Source: an uncultured Blautia sp. (lineage in GTDB: Bacteria; Bacillota; Clostridia; Lachnospirales; Lachnospiraceae). Taken from it: 64,000 nt of DNA. The stretch covers positions 50,726 through 114,725 of the forward strand of contig URXG01000001.1 of NCBI GenBank assembly GCA_900551715.1, read 5' to 3'. The translations under genes and the position numbers were made by a program. The notes beneath the pieces were generated by a model. That model did no database searches and was not told where the DNA came from. It saw only the letters and a list, made by a program, of their open reading frames with translations. This document shows, in pieces, positions 16,818 through 25,374 of the stretch (positions within the stretch are counted from its first letter, which is position 1; each line of letters begins with the position of its first letter).

Positions 16818-17659
16818 CCTTTCACCGCCCCTGCTGTCATACCTTTTACAAACTGTTTCTGTACAATACAATAGAAAATGATCATTGGAATTGTGATAAT
16901 GATCAGAATTGCAAACAGTATACCTGGCTGGCTGTTATAAACACCTTTATACTGCTGTGCGATCAACGGTAATGTCTTGGTAGTTGCCTTTGTCATAGTA
17001 CACAGTGCCAGGAAGAATTCATTCCAGCATGTAAGGAAAGTCCAGATGGCAACAACAACGATACCTGGTTTCAGCATTGGCATAACGATTCTGGTATAAA
17101 GCTGTACAATATTACATCCATCCAGACACGCCGCTTCTTCCAGCTCTTTCGGTACACCTCTCATAAATCCCTGCAGGATCGTTACTGCATAAGGAATATT
17201 CAGTGCGATATATGGGAGGATCAGTCCAAAATAATTATCAAGAAGTCCCATTCTGCTGTTCAGCTGTGTAATAGGAATAACCAGTGCACTGATAGGAACC
17301 ATCAGTGTACAGAGGATCAGGTTGTACATGATTACTTTTCCATATACATTCTTTCTGGAAAATCCGTAAACTGCCATAGATGCACAGAGTACTGTGGCAG
17401 CTGTGGATACTACAGAGATCACAAGACTGGAAATAAAGTTATTGACAATTGTCGGGTTATCTGAAATCGCTTTGATATAGTTTCCTGTTGTCAGATCCGT
17501 TACAAAAAGTCTCGGATCAAAAATAGAGTTCTGGGTACGGAATGAAAGACTCAGTGCATAAAGTAACGGAATCAGTGCGATGATCGCCATAATTGCCAGA
17601 AATACTTTCCAGCCGCCATCTCTGTGGCCCAGATGTTTTTTCTTTTTTGCTGCTTCCAT
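16814..17659 (-). CDS. Sugar ABC transporter permease (MalG type)
   Basis: Inner-membrane permease of a CUT1-type carbohydrate importer. Six hydrophobic segments are visible, and the EAA loop reads LEEAACLDGCNIVQLYTRIVMPMLKPG at about residues 185-210, which docks the ATPase. The length of 281 residues is usual. It lies 3 bases after the partner permease. No ATPase gene is in the operon; a shared MsmK-type ATPase elsewhere is expected for CUT1 systems. Confidence 0.92.
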   Translation of the reverse strand: MEAAKKKKHLGHRDGGWKVFLAIMAIIALIPLLYALSLSFRTQNSIFDPRLFVTDLTTGNYIKAISDNPTIVNNFISSLVISVVSTAATVLCASMAVYGFSRKNVYGKVIMYNLILCTLMVPISALVIPITQLNSRMGLLDNYFGLILPYIALNIPYAVTILQGFMRGVPKELEEAACLDGCNIVQLYTRIVMPMLKPGIVVVAIWTFLTCWNEFFLALCTMTKATTKTLPLIAQQYKGVYNSQPGILFAILIIITIPMIIFYCIVQKQFVKGMTAGAVKG

Positions 17660-17662
17660 AAC

Positions 17663-18604
17663 TTATTCCCCTTTCCTCATGAAGTCTCCTGAACCAAGGA
17701 ATCTTACCTGTATAAATGTCAGTACCAGTGCAAACAGAAGAACTGCTACAGAAATAGCACATGCATAGCCCATCTGGTTCTCTGTAAAACCTTTCATAAA
17801 AATGTAGGTACCTGGCATTTCTGTTGCATGGTTTGGTCCACCACCTGTCATAACACCAATCAGTGCATAAGTCTGAAGGGATCCGATAATACCAAGCATC
17901 AGAAGTGATTTATGTACAGATACAAGACCCGGAATAAATACATATCGGATTTCCTGCCATGTATTTGCTCCATCGATTCTTGCTGCTTCTTTGATATCGT
18001 CCGGTATCTGTGAAATACCGCCGATATACATGATCATAGACCATCCTGTCCACTCCCAGATATTTGCAAGCATAATGCCCCAGAGAGCAACTTTCTGATT
18101 ACCAAGAACATTAATAGTAGGTGACATACCAAACCATGTGCTGAGATAATGTCCGATGATTCCCTGATATGGCTGGAAAATCTTACTGAACATAATAGCA
18201 ACAACAGTTACAGAAGTAACTACCGGTATGAAAAATAAGGTACGGTAAAAAGTTCTTGAAAATGACTTTCCATCAGCTTTTTTGCTGCGGATACGTTCTT
18301 CAATTGCATATGCCAGGAAAAATCCAAGAATTGCCTGAACAGGCACAGTGACTAAGATCCAGAGAATTGAGTTTTTCATTGTGATCCAGAATGTACTGTC
18401 TTTGAATACATTCAGGAAGTTATTCAACCCTACAAATTCCATGTTACTCAGAGTCGCCCACTTAAACAGGCTGTTCTTAATGATGAAGAAAATCGGGTAT
18501 AAAATGTATAAACAGAAGAAAAACATTGCAGGAAGGATGAACAAATATCCTGCTACATTTACTTTTTGCTTTTTCTTCTTCTGAACGTTTGCTAAATCTG
18601 TCAT
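17663..18604 (-). CDS. Sugar ABC transporter permease (MalF/UgpA type)
   Basis: The second permease subunit, 313 residues with six hydrophobic segments and the EAA motif KEAARIDGANTWQEIRYVFIPG at about residues 200-221. A basic N-terminus (KKKKQK) sets topology. It pairs with the downstream MalG-type subunit and the upstream binding protein. Confidence 0.92.
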   Translation of the reverse strand: MTDLANVQKKKKQKVNVAGYLFILPAMFFFCLYILYPIFFIIKNSLFKWATLSNMEFVGLNNFLNVFKDSTFWITMKNSILWILVTVPVQAILGFFLAYAIEERIRSKKADGKSFSRTFYRTLFFIPVVTSVTVVAIMFSKIFQPYQGIIGHYLSTWFGMSPTINVLGNQKVALWGIMLANIWEWTGWSMIMYIGGISQIPDDIKEAARIDGANTWQEIRYVFIPGLVSVHKSLLMLGIIGSLQTYALIGVMTGGGPNHATEMPGTYIFMKGFTENQMGYACAISVAVLLFALVLTFIQVRFLGSGDFMRKGE

Positions 18605-18699
18605 AGGCTTCTCCTCTTTTTTAAGAGAGAGAACCGAAAAAGCTCGGCCCTCTCCGCATTACAGACTATAAAAATCCTTAAAATATCTTACAACAACAA

Positions 18700-20007
18700 T
18701 TATAATGCATCCTGTGCATCCTGGATATGCTGTGCTGCTTCGTCAACAGAATATGTTCCGCCAACAAGACCCTGCATAGCTTCCTGAACTGCTGTTTCAA
18801 TAGTAGATTCACTGATTCTCTGGTTTACAAGTCCTCCTGCAATGTCTTTACCAGAACGGTTAAATTCATCAACTGCGTTCTGAAGTCCTTCTCTTTCTAC
18901 CATTGCGCTTGTATCTGGCTCAATATTTGGATAGGACAGATGGTTGTTCATATCATTTGCGATTTCCTGTGCGCCTTCACCTGCTGCAAAGCTGGAGATT
19001 GCTTTCCATGCTGCTTCCGGATCTTTACAGTTCTTTGTGATACCATAACCAAAGTCAACACCACCGATAGCCTTGGAATCGGAAAGTCCGTCTTCGATAG
19101 CCGGCAGATAGAAGTAGTCATAATCCCAGTTTGCAACTGCATCAGATACATCTTCACCTGTATATTCCTGTGCCCACCAGGAACCAAGAAGCATCATACC
19201 AGCCTGTCCTGCCTGAAACAGAGTAGTTCCATCACTGTAGCTTGTAGAGGAAAGGGAACCATCCTGCATTACACCGTCATCAAAGAGTTTCTTATAGTTT
19301 GTCATAGCCTGCTTCATCTCATCAGATGTCCATGCTTTTTCGCCGTTCTGACATTCATCAAACAGTGTGTCGCTGATCTGAGATGTACACATGATAAGAA
19401 GGTTTACATGCTGCCATCCATCAGCTCCACCGAAGAACAAAGGTGCATATCCTTTATCTCTCAGAGTTTTGGATACTTCTACCAGTTCATCATATGTAGT
19501 AGGTGCTTTTAATCCCAGCTGATCAAACAGAGTTTTGTTATATTCTACATAAATATCCTGTGTTTCGATAGGAAGGATATAATGTGAATCATCGCCTTCT
19601 TTATTACCAAGCTGCAGCTGGCTCTGTGTTACATTGTCATAAACTGAGGTCCAGTCATCACCCCATGTTTCTTTCGCATAATCACTGAGGTCGATCAGAT
19701 AATCAGAATATGTCTGGGTCAGAGATCCTGGCTGAAGACCTACAATGTCCGGAAGGTTGTCAGATGCAGATGCTGCGGAAAGTGCCTGCAGATATTCCGG
19801 GTTGTAGTTATAGTTTGTGTAATCAACTGTGATATCCGGATTAGCTTTTTCAAATGCAGCGATCATTTTTTCTGCTGTACGGGTGATCGGTGACCATGTC
19901 CACAGAGATACAGATGTGTTATCTGCGGCAGATACAGTAGCTGCACCAAGAGTAGATCCAAGGATTGCACCAACTAATAAAATACTCATTAATTTCTTGT
20001 TCTTCAT
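18700..20007 (-). CDS. Extracellular sugar-binding protein (family 1 SBP)
   Basis: Solute receptor of the importer, 435 residues. SLWTWSP, PDIVGLQPG and AGQAGMMLLGSWW are typical of CUT1 binding proteins. The N-terminus (MKNKKLMSILLVGAILGSTLGAATVSAADN) looks like a type I signal peptide with cleavage near ASA-AD and no lipobox cysteine, unlike most Gram-positive binding proteins, which are lipoproteins. A 95-base gap to the permeases is AT-rich with no clear terminator. Confidence 0.92.
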   Translation of the reverse strand: MKNKKLMSILLVGAILGSTLGAATVSAADNTSVSLWTWSPITRTAEKMIAAFEKANPDITVDYTNYNYNPEYLQALSAASASDNLPDIVGLQPGSLTQTYSDYLIDLSDYAKETWGDDWTSVYDNVTQSQLQLGNKEGDDSHYILPIETQDIYVEYNKTLFDQLGLKAPTTYDELVEVSKTLRDKGYAPLFFGGADGWQHVNLLIMCTSQISDTLFDECQNGEKAWTSDEMKQAMTNYKKLFDDGVMQDGSLSSTSYSDGTTLFQAGQAGMMLLGSWWAQEYTGEDVSDAVANWDYDYFYLPAIEDGLSDSKAIGGVDFGYGITKNCKDPEAAWKAISSFAAGEGAQEIANDMNNHLSYPNIEPDTSAMVEREGLQNAVDEFNRSGKDIAGGLVNQRISESTIETAVQEAMQGLVGGTYSVDEAAQHIQDAQDAL

Positions 20008-20086
20008 GTCTTTCCCTCCATTAATACATTATAATTTTTACTTCTCCCTATTTTTAAAAGATCCGGCCGGAATCTTAAAAAATACA

Positions 20087-21556
20087 TTATTTAATTGTTT
20101 TTTCGTATTGCTCTGCTGCTTCCTGCCAGTAGATCCTGTTTTCCGGTCTGTAGACCTTCATCTGGAAAGATCTGGCTGAAAGACTTCTCATTTCTTTTAC
20201 TGTTTTTACTTCTCCCAGTGCATAAAGCTGTGTCAAAAGATTGCCTGCCAGTGTGGCGTATTCCATTCCGGCATAAATCTCACTGTCAAGAGCATTACTG
20301 ATCAGCTGCATCAGAAGCTCATTTCTTACTGCACCGTTTATGACATTGATCCGATCAAATGTAATCTCCAGCTCTTTAAGAGCTTCTGCATAATGACGGA
20401 TCTTTAATACAATACTTTCATATATGCTACGGACAAATTCACCATCTTCTGTCAGCTGTCTCTGTCCTGTTTCAGCAAAATACTGATTCATCTTTTTACA
20501 GAAATCTCCACCGGCATCATTAAAAGTAAGTGCTTCCACATCAAACCATGGTACCGGATTCCTGGCTTCAAGAGCCATATTGATAAGATCTGTAAAAGAA
20601 TACGTGACTCCCTGTTCCCTGCGGGTTCTGATAAATTCATTTAAATGCCAGCAGGCTGAAAAATCTCTGTAAATGATCTTCTTTCTGTCAATACCGCCGG
20701 TATTCTTGAATCCTTTCAGATATCCTTCCCGGGTGAGCAGACATTTTGCCTGTTCCACACCCATGCTTACATTAGTTCCTATACTGATATAAAGTTTATT
20801 TTCACCAAAATCCGGGATGGCAGCTACTGCTGCGGCACTGTCGTGACCTACTGTGGCCACCAGTCTGGTGTTTTTCATTCCTGTCTGAGTCTGAATTTCC
20901 GGTCTCAGAGTTCCTTTGAATGTTCCTGGTTCCACGATTTCCGTATAAAGTTTCTCCGGAATGCCAAATCTTCTGGCAACTTCCAGACTCCAGTCTTCCT
21001 GACGGTTTTCCATCAAACAGGAAGTTCCTGCAATGGTCATTTCCGTTGTCTTTGTTCCTGTAAGAAAATATCCCAGAAGATCCGGCAGAAGCAGCATACT
21101 GTCTGCATTGTCCAGAACAGCACTTCCTTCTGTACGGTAAGAATAGAGCTGCGGTAATGTATAGGTTCTGTTGCACTGACACCCCGTCAGCTGAAACAGT
21201 TCATATGTATCCATTACATCGTTCATATCCTGAATAGTAGTACGGGTACGTTCATCTCTATAATGATATACCGGTTCCATAAGACGTCCTTTTTTATCCA
21301 GAAGCCCATAACTTGCTCCCCAGGTGTCTATTGCAACGGTATCTGCTTCCCCGTATTTCTCTTTAAAATAAGCCATTCCGTCTATGATCGCATTATGAAG
21401 GGAAAAAACATCCCAATATAAAGCAGTTCCTATTTCTACCGGGCGATTCACAAAATCGCGATATTCTCTGATGAGTAACTGACTGCCATCAAATTCTCCA
21501 AAAGCCATTTTGCCACTGCTGGCACCAATGTCTACAGCAATTACTTTTTTGCTCAT
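20087..21556 (-). CDS. FGGY family carbohydrate kinase, rhamnulokinase-like
   Basis: ATP-dependent kinase of the actin-like fold. The N-terminal VIAVDIGASSGKMAFG is the phosphate-1 loop, AIDTWGASYGLL and YRDERTR match rhamnulokinases, and ATVGHDSAAAV contains the catalytic Asp. Length 490 fits L-rhamnulo- or L-fuculokinase. The ATG at 21556 has GGAG 7 bases before; a GTG two codons upstream is too close. With the class II aldolase gene it would make and cleave a 1-phosphoketose. No isomerase is encoded in the operon, so the imported compound may be a ketose or the isomerase is elsewhere. Confidence 0.85.
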   Translation of the reverse strand: MSKKVIAVDIGASSGKMAFGEFDGSQLLIREYRDFVNRPVEIGTALYWDVFSLHNAIIDGMAYFKEKYGEADTVAIDTWGASYGLLDKKGRLMEPVYHYRDERTRTTIQDMNDVMDTYELFQLTGCQCNRTYTLPQLYSYRTEGSAVLDNADSMLLLPDLLGYFLTGTKTTEMTIAGTSCLMENRQEDWSLEVARRFGIPEKLYTEIVEPGTFKGTLRPEIQTQTGMKNTRLVATVGHDSAAAVAAIPDFGENKLYISIGTNVSMGVEQAKCLLTREGYLKGFKNTGGIDRKKIIYRDFSACWHLNEFIRTRREQGVTYSFTDLINMALEARNPVPWFDVEALTFNDAGGDFCKKMNQYFAETGQRQLTEDGEFVRSIYESIVLKIRHYAEALKELEITFDRINVINGAVRNELLMQLISNALDSEIYAGMEYATLAGNLLTQLYALGEVKTVKEMRSLSARSFQMKVYRPENRIYWQEAAEQYEKTIK

Positions 21557-21619
21557 GCTCACACTCCAGTAGTTCGACCGAAAGAAGCTGCTTCTGTGGG
21601 TTTCTGTCCGATCCGGTTA

Positions 21620-22843
21620 TCAGATCTTTTCTTCCAGAAATTCAAATGCATTCTGTATTACCAGTGCCGCAGCTCCCATGGCTCCCAGATTTCTTCCAAA
21701 TTCTGATGCCATGATCTTCAGTCCGTTATTATTTTCTTTAATAATATCTCTGCTTACCTGTTTTCTTACTCCGTCCAGAAGTATATCCCCCAGCTCTGCC
21801 AGTTCCCCAAACAGAATAATCTTTTTCGGTGCAAAAATATTAACCAACATACTTAACACATCTGCAATAAAACCTTCGACCTGCTCCAGAAGTCTCAGAG
21901 AATCTTCATGCCCTGCCCGGACAGAATCGATAAAAGTGGTCATTGTGATCCTGTCCAGATCATTCTGAACTTTCTCTGCAATCTCTCTGAATCTTCCGAC
22001 CTTTATTCCGTCGATAATCTTATTAACAATGGCAACATCTGATATTTCTGAGTTCAGACAGCCATATTGTCCACAGGAACAGATCCTGCTTCCTCCATTG
22101 ATCTTTACATGTCCCAGTTCACCGGAAAATCCATGTGTTCCGCAGACCGGCTGGTTATTTATGATCGGGATGACTCTTGCTCCTGTTCGTATGGAAACAA
22201 AAAGCATGTCCTCACATCTGCCGCCATATATCAGCCATTTATATGCATAGATCATTACATTAACGTTATTATCCATATAACATGGAATATGAAATTCATT
22301 TTCGATGATCTCTTTTATGGGAATATTTTTCCACCCTTGCAGGTGTCCGTAGGAAATTGCAATTCCCTTGTTTATATCACTATATCCGGGAACTCCCACA
22401 CCTATTCCAATAATCTTCTGACTTTTTTCTCCAAGAAATGCTATTGCATCGTAGATCATCTTCTTGATCATTCCCAAAACTGTATCCGCAACCTTTTCTT
22501 CTGATCCGATGTCCTGCTCTGCCTCGTAGATAAGTTTTCCCGTAAAATCCAGCGTCACACAGTAAATTGCGTTTCGGTTGAATCCCACTCCCAGGAAATA
22601 TCCGCCTTCCGGATTGATCCGAAGCCATACAGGTCTTCGTCCGATCCTTGCATCGTTGCAGATTTCTTCATAAACCAGACCTTCATGAATCAGTTCATCT
22701 ACTGTATTCAGAACTGTTGTCATACTGTAGGATGTGATCTTTTTTACATCATTTCGGGAAATATTCTCATGTGAGCGAATAACACTCAGCATTTTGTTTC
22801 TCTGGTAATTTTTACGATTTTCTAAGATTGATTCCATCCCCAT
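21620..22843 (-). CDS. ROK family transcriptional regulator (NagC/XylR type)
   Basis: Residues 1-80 hold a winged helix (ISRNDVKKITSYSMTTVLNTVDELIHEGLV). The remaining 320 residues are a ROK sugar-kinase-like domain with the zinc motif CSCGQYGCLNSEIS and GELGHVKI. The ATP-binding DIGGTK-like loop is not preserved as a kinase site (GVGFNRNAIY), so it is a regulator. AAGGAG is 8 bases upstream of 22843. It lies inside the operon after the aldolase gene and is the obvious candidate for local control. Confidence 0.9.
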   Translation of the reverse strand: MGMESILENRKNYQRNKMLSVIRSHENISRNDVKKITSYSMTTVLNTVDELIHEGLVYEEICNDARIGRRPVWLRINPEGGYFLGVGFNRNAIYCVTLDFTGKLIYEAEQDIGSEEKVADTVLGMIKKMIYDAIAFLGEKSQKIIGIGVGVPGYSDINKGIAISYGHLQGWKNIPIKEIIENEFHIPCYMDNNVNVMIYAYKWLIYGGRCEDMLFVSIRTGARVIPIINNQPVCGTHGFSGELGHVKINGGSRICSCGQYGCLNSEISDVAIVNKIIDGIKVGRFREIAEKVQNDLDRITMTTFIDSVRAGHEDSLRLLEQVEGFIADVLSMLVNIFAPKKIILFGELAELGDILLDGVRKQVSRDIIKENNNGLKIMASEFGRNLGAMGAAALVIQNAFEFLEEKI

Positions 22844-22993
22844 GTTTTCTTCTCCTTTTCATACCATATCTTTGCAGCAACTATTCTTCGGTCTGACAGG
22901 ATTAGTATTATGAACAGTTACATTTTTCGACCATATATTACCAGTATAGCAGAAGTGGGATGTTTCGTACTTGGTTTTCGTAATTTAACTTTT

Positions 22994-23689
22994 TTATTTT
23001 TTACGTTTTTCCCTGTTTTCTTTATAAATATCAAAAAATCTTGCAACTTCGTCTTTGTCAAGAGGTGCTTCTGATTTGAGGATATATTTGGTGATCAGCA
23101 CCTGTTCTGCGATGGATTCACATGCTTCTACTACATTCATTGCATCCTCTACTGTTTTTCCAACTGCAAGGCTTCCATGATTACCAAGAAGAACAATTCT
23201 GTATCCATCTGCCAGATAAGGTTCTGCCATTGTCAGGATATATTTGGTTCCCGGTGCTCCGTATGGCACACATGGAATCTTGTGGAAATTACCCATCATC
23301 TCCGGAAGAGCTTCTGTCTCAACATCCATACAGCACATGGAAAAAGCTGTCAGGATCTTGGAATGACTGTGAACTACACCACCTACATCCCATCCGTTTT
23401 CTTCACAGATGTCATATGCCATTGAATGCATGATGATCTCTGAAGTTTCCTTCATACCCCAGATTCTCTCACCATCTTCGTTCACAACAGCAATCTTTTC
23501 CGGTGTAAGAAGCCCCTTATTCTGTCCTGTAGGGGTGATATAGATCTTACCGTCCTTCTTAGTAGAGATATTACCGGCGAATGAATTCACAAGTCCCTTC
23601 TCATCCATACGCTTCGCTACAAAAAGCACCTCATTTATCGCTTCCGATGAAATCCCCAGTTTTTCCATCTTTTCACGCATATCTTCCAT
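22994..23689 (-). CDS. Class II aldolase/adducin family, L-fuculose-phosphate aldolase-like
   Basis: Zinc aldolase of FucA/RhaD/AraD type producing DHAP and an aldehyde. The phosphate-binding GNIST and TPTGQNKG segments, the zinc ligands HSHS and GNHG, and the C-terminal AEQVLI helix are all present, so it looks active. Length 231. The ATG at 23689 has AGGAGG 8 bases upstream; a frame extending six residues further is not supported. It is the first gene of the operon and follows a candidate promoter. Confidence 0.88.
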   Translation of the reverse strand: MEDMREKMEKLGISSEAINEVLFVAKRMDEKGLVNSFAGNISTKKDGKIYITPTGQNKGLLTPEKIAVVNEDGERIWGMKETSEIIMHSMAYDICEENGWDVGGVVHSHSKILTAFSMCCMDVETEALPEMMGNFHKIPCVPYGAPGTKYILTMAEPYLADGYRIVLLGNHGSLAVGKTVEDAMNVVEACESIAEQVLITKYILKSEAPLDKDEVARFFDIYKENREKRKK

Positions 23690-23729
23690 TGCCTTAACCT
23701 CCTTCATGGAAACTTTTTATTTTCTTTTC

Positions 23730-23767
23730 GATGTAATCAGATTACATCATTTTATCGTTAAAGTCAA
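23730..23767 (-). promoter_or_regulatory. Operon promoter with overlapping 19-bp operator
   Basis: On the minus strand TTGACT (23762-23767) is followed after 17 bases by TAATCT (23739-23744). The -10 lies inside the perfect palindrome GATGTAATC-A-GATTACATC at 23730-23748, 41 bases before the aldolase start. A repressor bound there would block transcription; the ROK regulator of the operon is a candidate but the match to known ROK operators is not established. A second, looser inverted repeat (TTAAAATCG ... CGTTTTAA) lies at 23866-23886. Confidence 0.6.
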
Positions 23768-23922
23768 TACTGTTATGTGTTTTCATTATTATTTATAACT
23801 ATAATTCTTTATTTTTGTGCATTATTGCCTATTTTATATTTAATTTATTTTTGTTCTCTATCTTATTAAAATCGTTATCGTTTTAATTATTTATATTTTC
23901 TATATAATGTGTAAAAAATATC

Positions 23923-23963
23923 GAATTGAGGCAGTGGGTGTTTCGCACCCACTGCCTCAATTC
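23923..23963 (-). terminator. Strong terminator after the HPr-like fragment
   Basis: An 18-bp perfect stem (GAATTGAGGCAGTGGGTG and its complement) with a 5-base loop, followed on the minus strand by GATATTTTTTAC. It ends the minus-strand fragments upstream of the carbohydrate operon. Confidence 0.85.
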
Positions 23964-23977
23964 AATTTCATAAATTC

Positions 23978-24200
23978 TTATTTATTCCCATTCATGCTAT
24001 TTCCATTCATCATAAAATTCATAAGCCGTTCAATATCTTCTTTTTCTGCACAAACCAATTCCAAATCACCAATCTCACTATTTGAAAAAATACTGGAAAT
24101 TGCAACCAGTCTGGAAAGCTTAGATTTCAGATTTAAAACATCTCCTTCTTCTGTGATAAGCTGGACACGTCCAACACAATCCTCTACCACATTAAAAAAG
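23978..24200 (-). pseudogene. HPr-like protein, 5-prime-truncated fragment
   Basis: About 70 residues (FNVVEDCVGRVQLI, then LNLKSKLSRLVAISSIFSNSEIG) resemble the second part of small clostridial HPr-like phosphocarrier-related proteins. The N-terminal part, where a phospho-histidine would be, is missing: the reading frame runs backward into sequence that belongs, in another frame, to an FAD oxidoreductase. The junction is near 24190-24203. It still ends at its own stop and terminator, so only the 5-prime side was lost. Confidence 0.65.
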
Positions 24201-24702
24201 AATGCTGCATATGAGCCTGGATGTGCCCGCCTTCCCTTGGTGTAAGGAAAAAGCCTACTCCTGAATATGGATGCCAATCTCCTTTCGGAAGTGCTTCATC
24301 TCTGAATTTAAAGAATCCCATCATTTCTCCAAACATTGCCGGATCATCACATGTCTTATAAAATTCAAGTGCTTTTTGATGTGCTTCTTCTTTTCGTTCA
24401 TCGGACCAATGAGGAAGAACATGTTCAAACCACATAAGCTGATCTGGGTTATTATGAACGTAATCCAAAACTCTCTCCCAGTCCACACCGTCCATTGTAA
24501 ATGAAATAGTATGCGGCTGAACAGTCTTTCTGTCCACATATTCCCAGGGAGCACCTGCACGAGATGCAATATCTCCTTCACCTGTACAATCAACAATAAC
24601 TTTACCATTAATTATCATGGTTCCATTTGTATTTTCTACAACAACACCTGTTACCTTATTATCATCCTGAACCACATCTACTACAAGACTATGATACATA
24701 TC
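24201..24702 (-). pseudogene. FAD-dependent oxidoreductase, internal fragment
   Basis: About 165 residues of a PF12831-type FAD-dependent oxidoreductase (VIVDCTGEGDIASRAGAPWEY, VQPHTISFTMDGVDW, GVGFFLTPREGGHIQAHMQH parts). Both the N-terminal FAD-binding GxGxxG and the C-terminal part are absent. Its 5-prime side continues in frame from a sugar ABC ATPase fragment near 24703; its 3-prime side stops soon after the junction with the HPr-like fragment. Not expected to be functional. Confidence 0.72.
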
Positions 24703-24812
24703 TTCCATGAAGATATTCTCAGCAACGGTCAATTCTCCAACCAATTGCCGTTCTTGGTAGATAATGTTAACGCCTGCTTTAATCGCTTCAATTGGTGTTT
24801 TAAACTCCATCT
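24703..24812 (-). pseudogene. Sugar ABC transporter ATPase (RbsA/MglA type), short internal fragment
   Basis: Some 33 residues (KTPIEAIKAGVNIIYQERQL and GELTVAENIFME) match the Q-loop region of RbsA-type ATPases, which normally lies about 85 residues into a 500-residue protein. The Walker A motif and everything after ENIFME are missing. It is joined in frame to an FAD oxidoreductase fragment on one side and out of frame to a PucR regulator fragment on the other. Confidence 0.72.
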
Positions 24813-25261
24813 TTTGGTGAACTATAACCATGCTGTTTGAGATATGACCAGTCATTATTTACATCAGCTTCATCATATTGACTGCTCATACTCAGAACTT
24901 TATTGCCACCATCAAGAAGAACCATAGGGTTATGAAATATCATCCAACTTTTTTCCATTATCATCTTGTAATCCAGTTTCACTCTTGCCTGCTGTAAAAT
25001 CTGTTCCCAATTCTGATAAAAATCGAACGTATCCTGTACAAGATTATAGATCTGTCTATAATCTTCCCCTGAAAAAATGATATATCCGCCCTCTTTTCCT
25101 GCATCACAAATCACATCTTTGCCTTTTTGATATACGAAAACACAATTAGGAACTACAGATAACCTTGCACTTTGCAGGTTTATAGGTGCATCTTCTGGAA
25201 TATACAACTTTGGTTCCATTTGATATAATCGATTTGCAATCATCCACAAGTTAAGTTTCAT
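24813..25261 (-). pseudogene. PucR-type regulator, 3-prime-truncated
   Basis: About 150 N-terminal residues (from MKLNLWMIANRL) resemble clostridial PucR/sugar-diacid-type regulators. The start at 25261 has AAAGGG nearby; the longer frame to 25336 runs over a terminator hairpin and is not used. The protein should continue for about 350 residues to a C-terminal helix-turn-helix, but after YLKQHGYSS the sequence switches to the ABC ATPase fragment and hits a stop at 24800. The DNA-binding domain is lost. Confidence 0.68.
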
Positions 25262-25292
25262 ATTAGCCCTTTCCATTTTTAATGCACGAAAA

Positions 25293-25318
25293 CTACTCGG
25301 TTTTAAATAACCGAGTAG
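25293..25318 (-). terminator. Terminator between the chimeric oxidoreductase gene and the PucR fragment
   Basis: CTACTCGGT pairs perfectly with ACCGAGTAG around an 8-base loop and is followed on the minus strand by TTTTCG. It lies 57 bases after the stop of the Gfo/Idh-metallo-beta-lactamase chimera. Confidence 0.7.
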
Positions 25319-25374
25319 TCTAACCTCATCAACCATATAAATTCCTTATTCACGACTCATCTTGGAATTTTTTG

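Noticed and set aside
24184..24855. A 223-codon frame read as one protein
   Set aside because: It joins an ABC ATPase fragment to an FAD oxidoreductase fragment and ends at another junction; I annotate the parts as pseudogene pieces instead of a gene.
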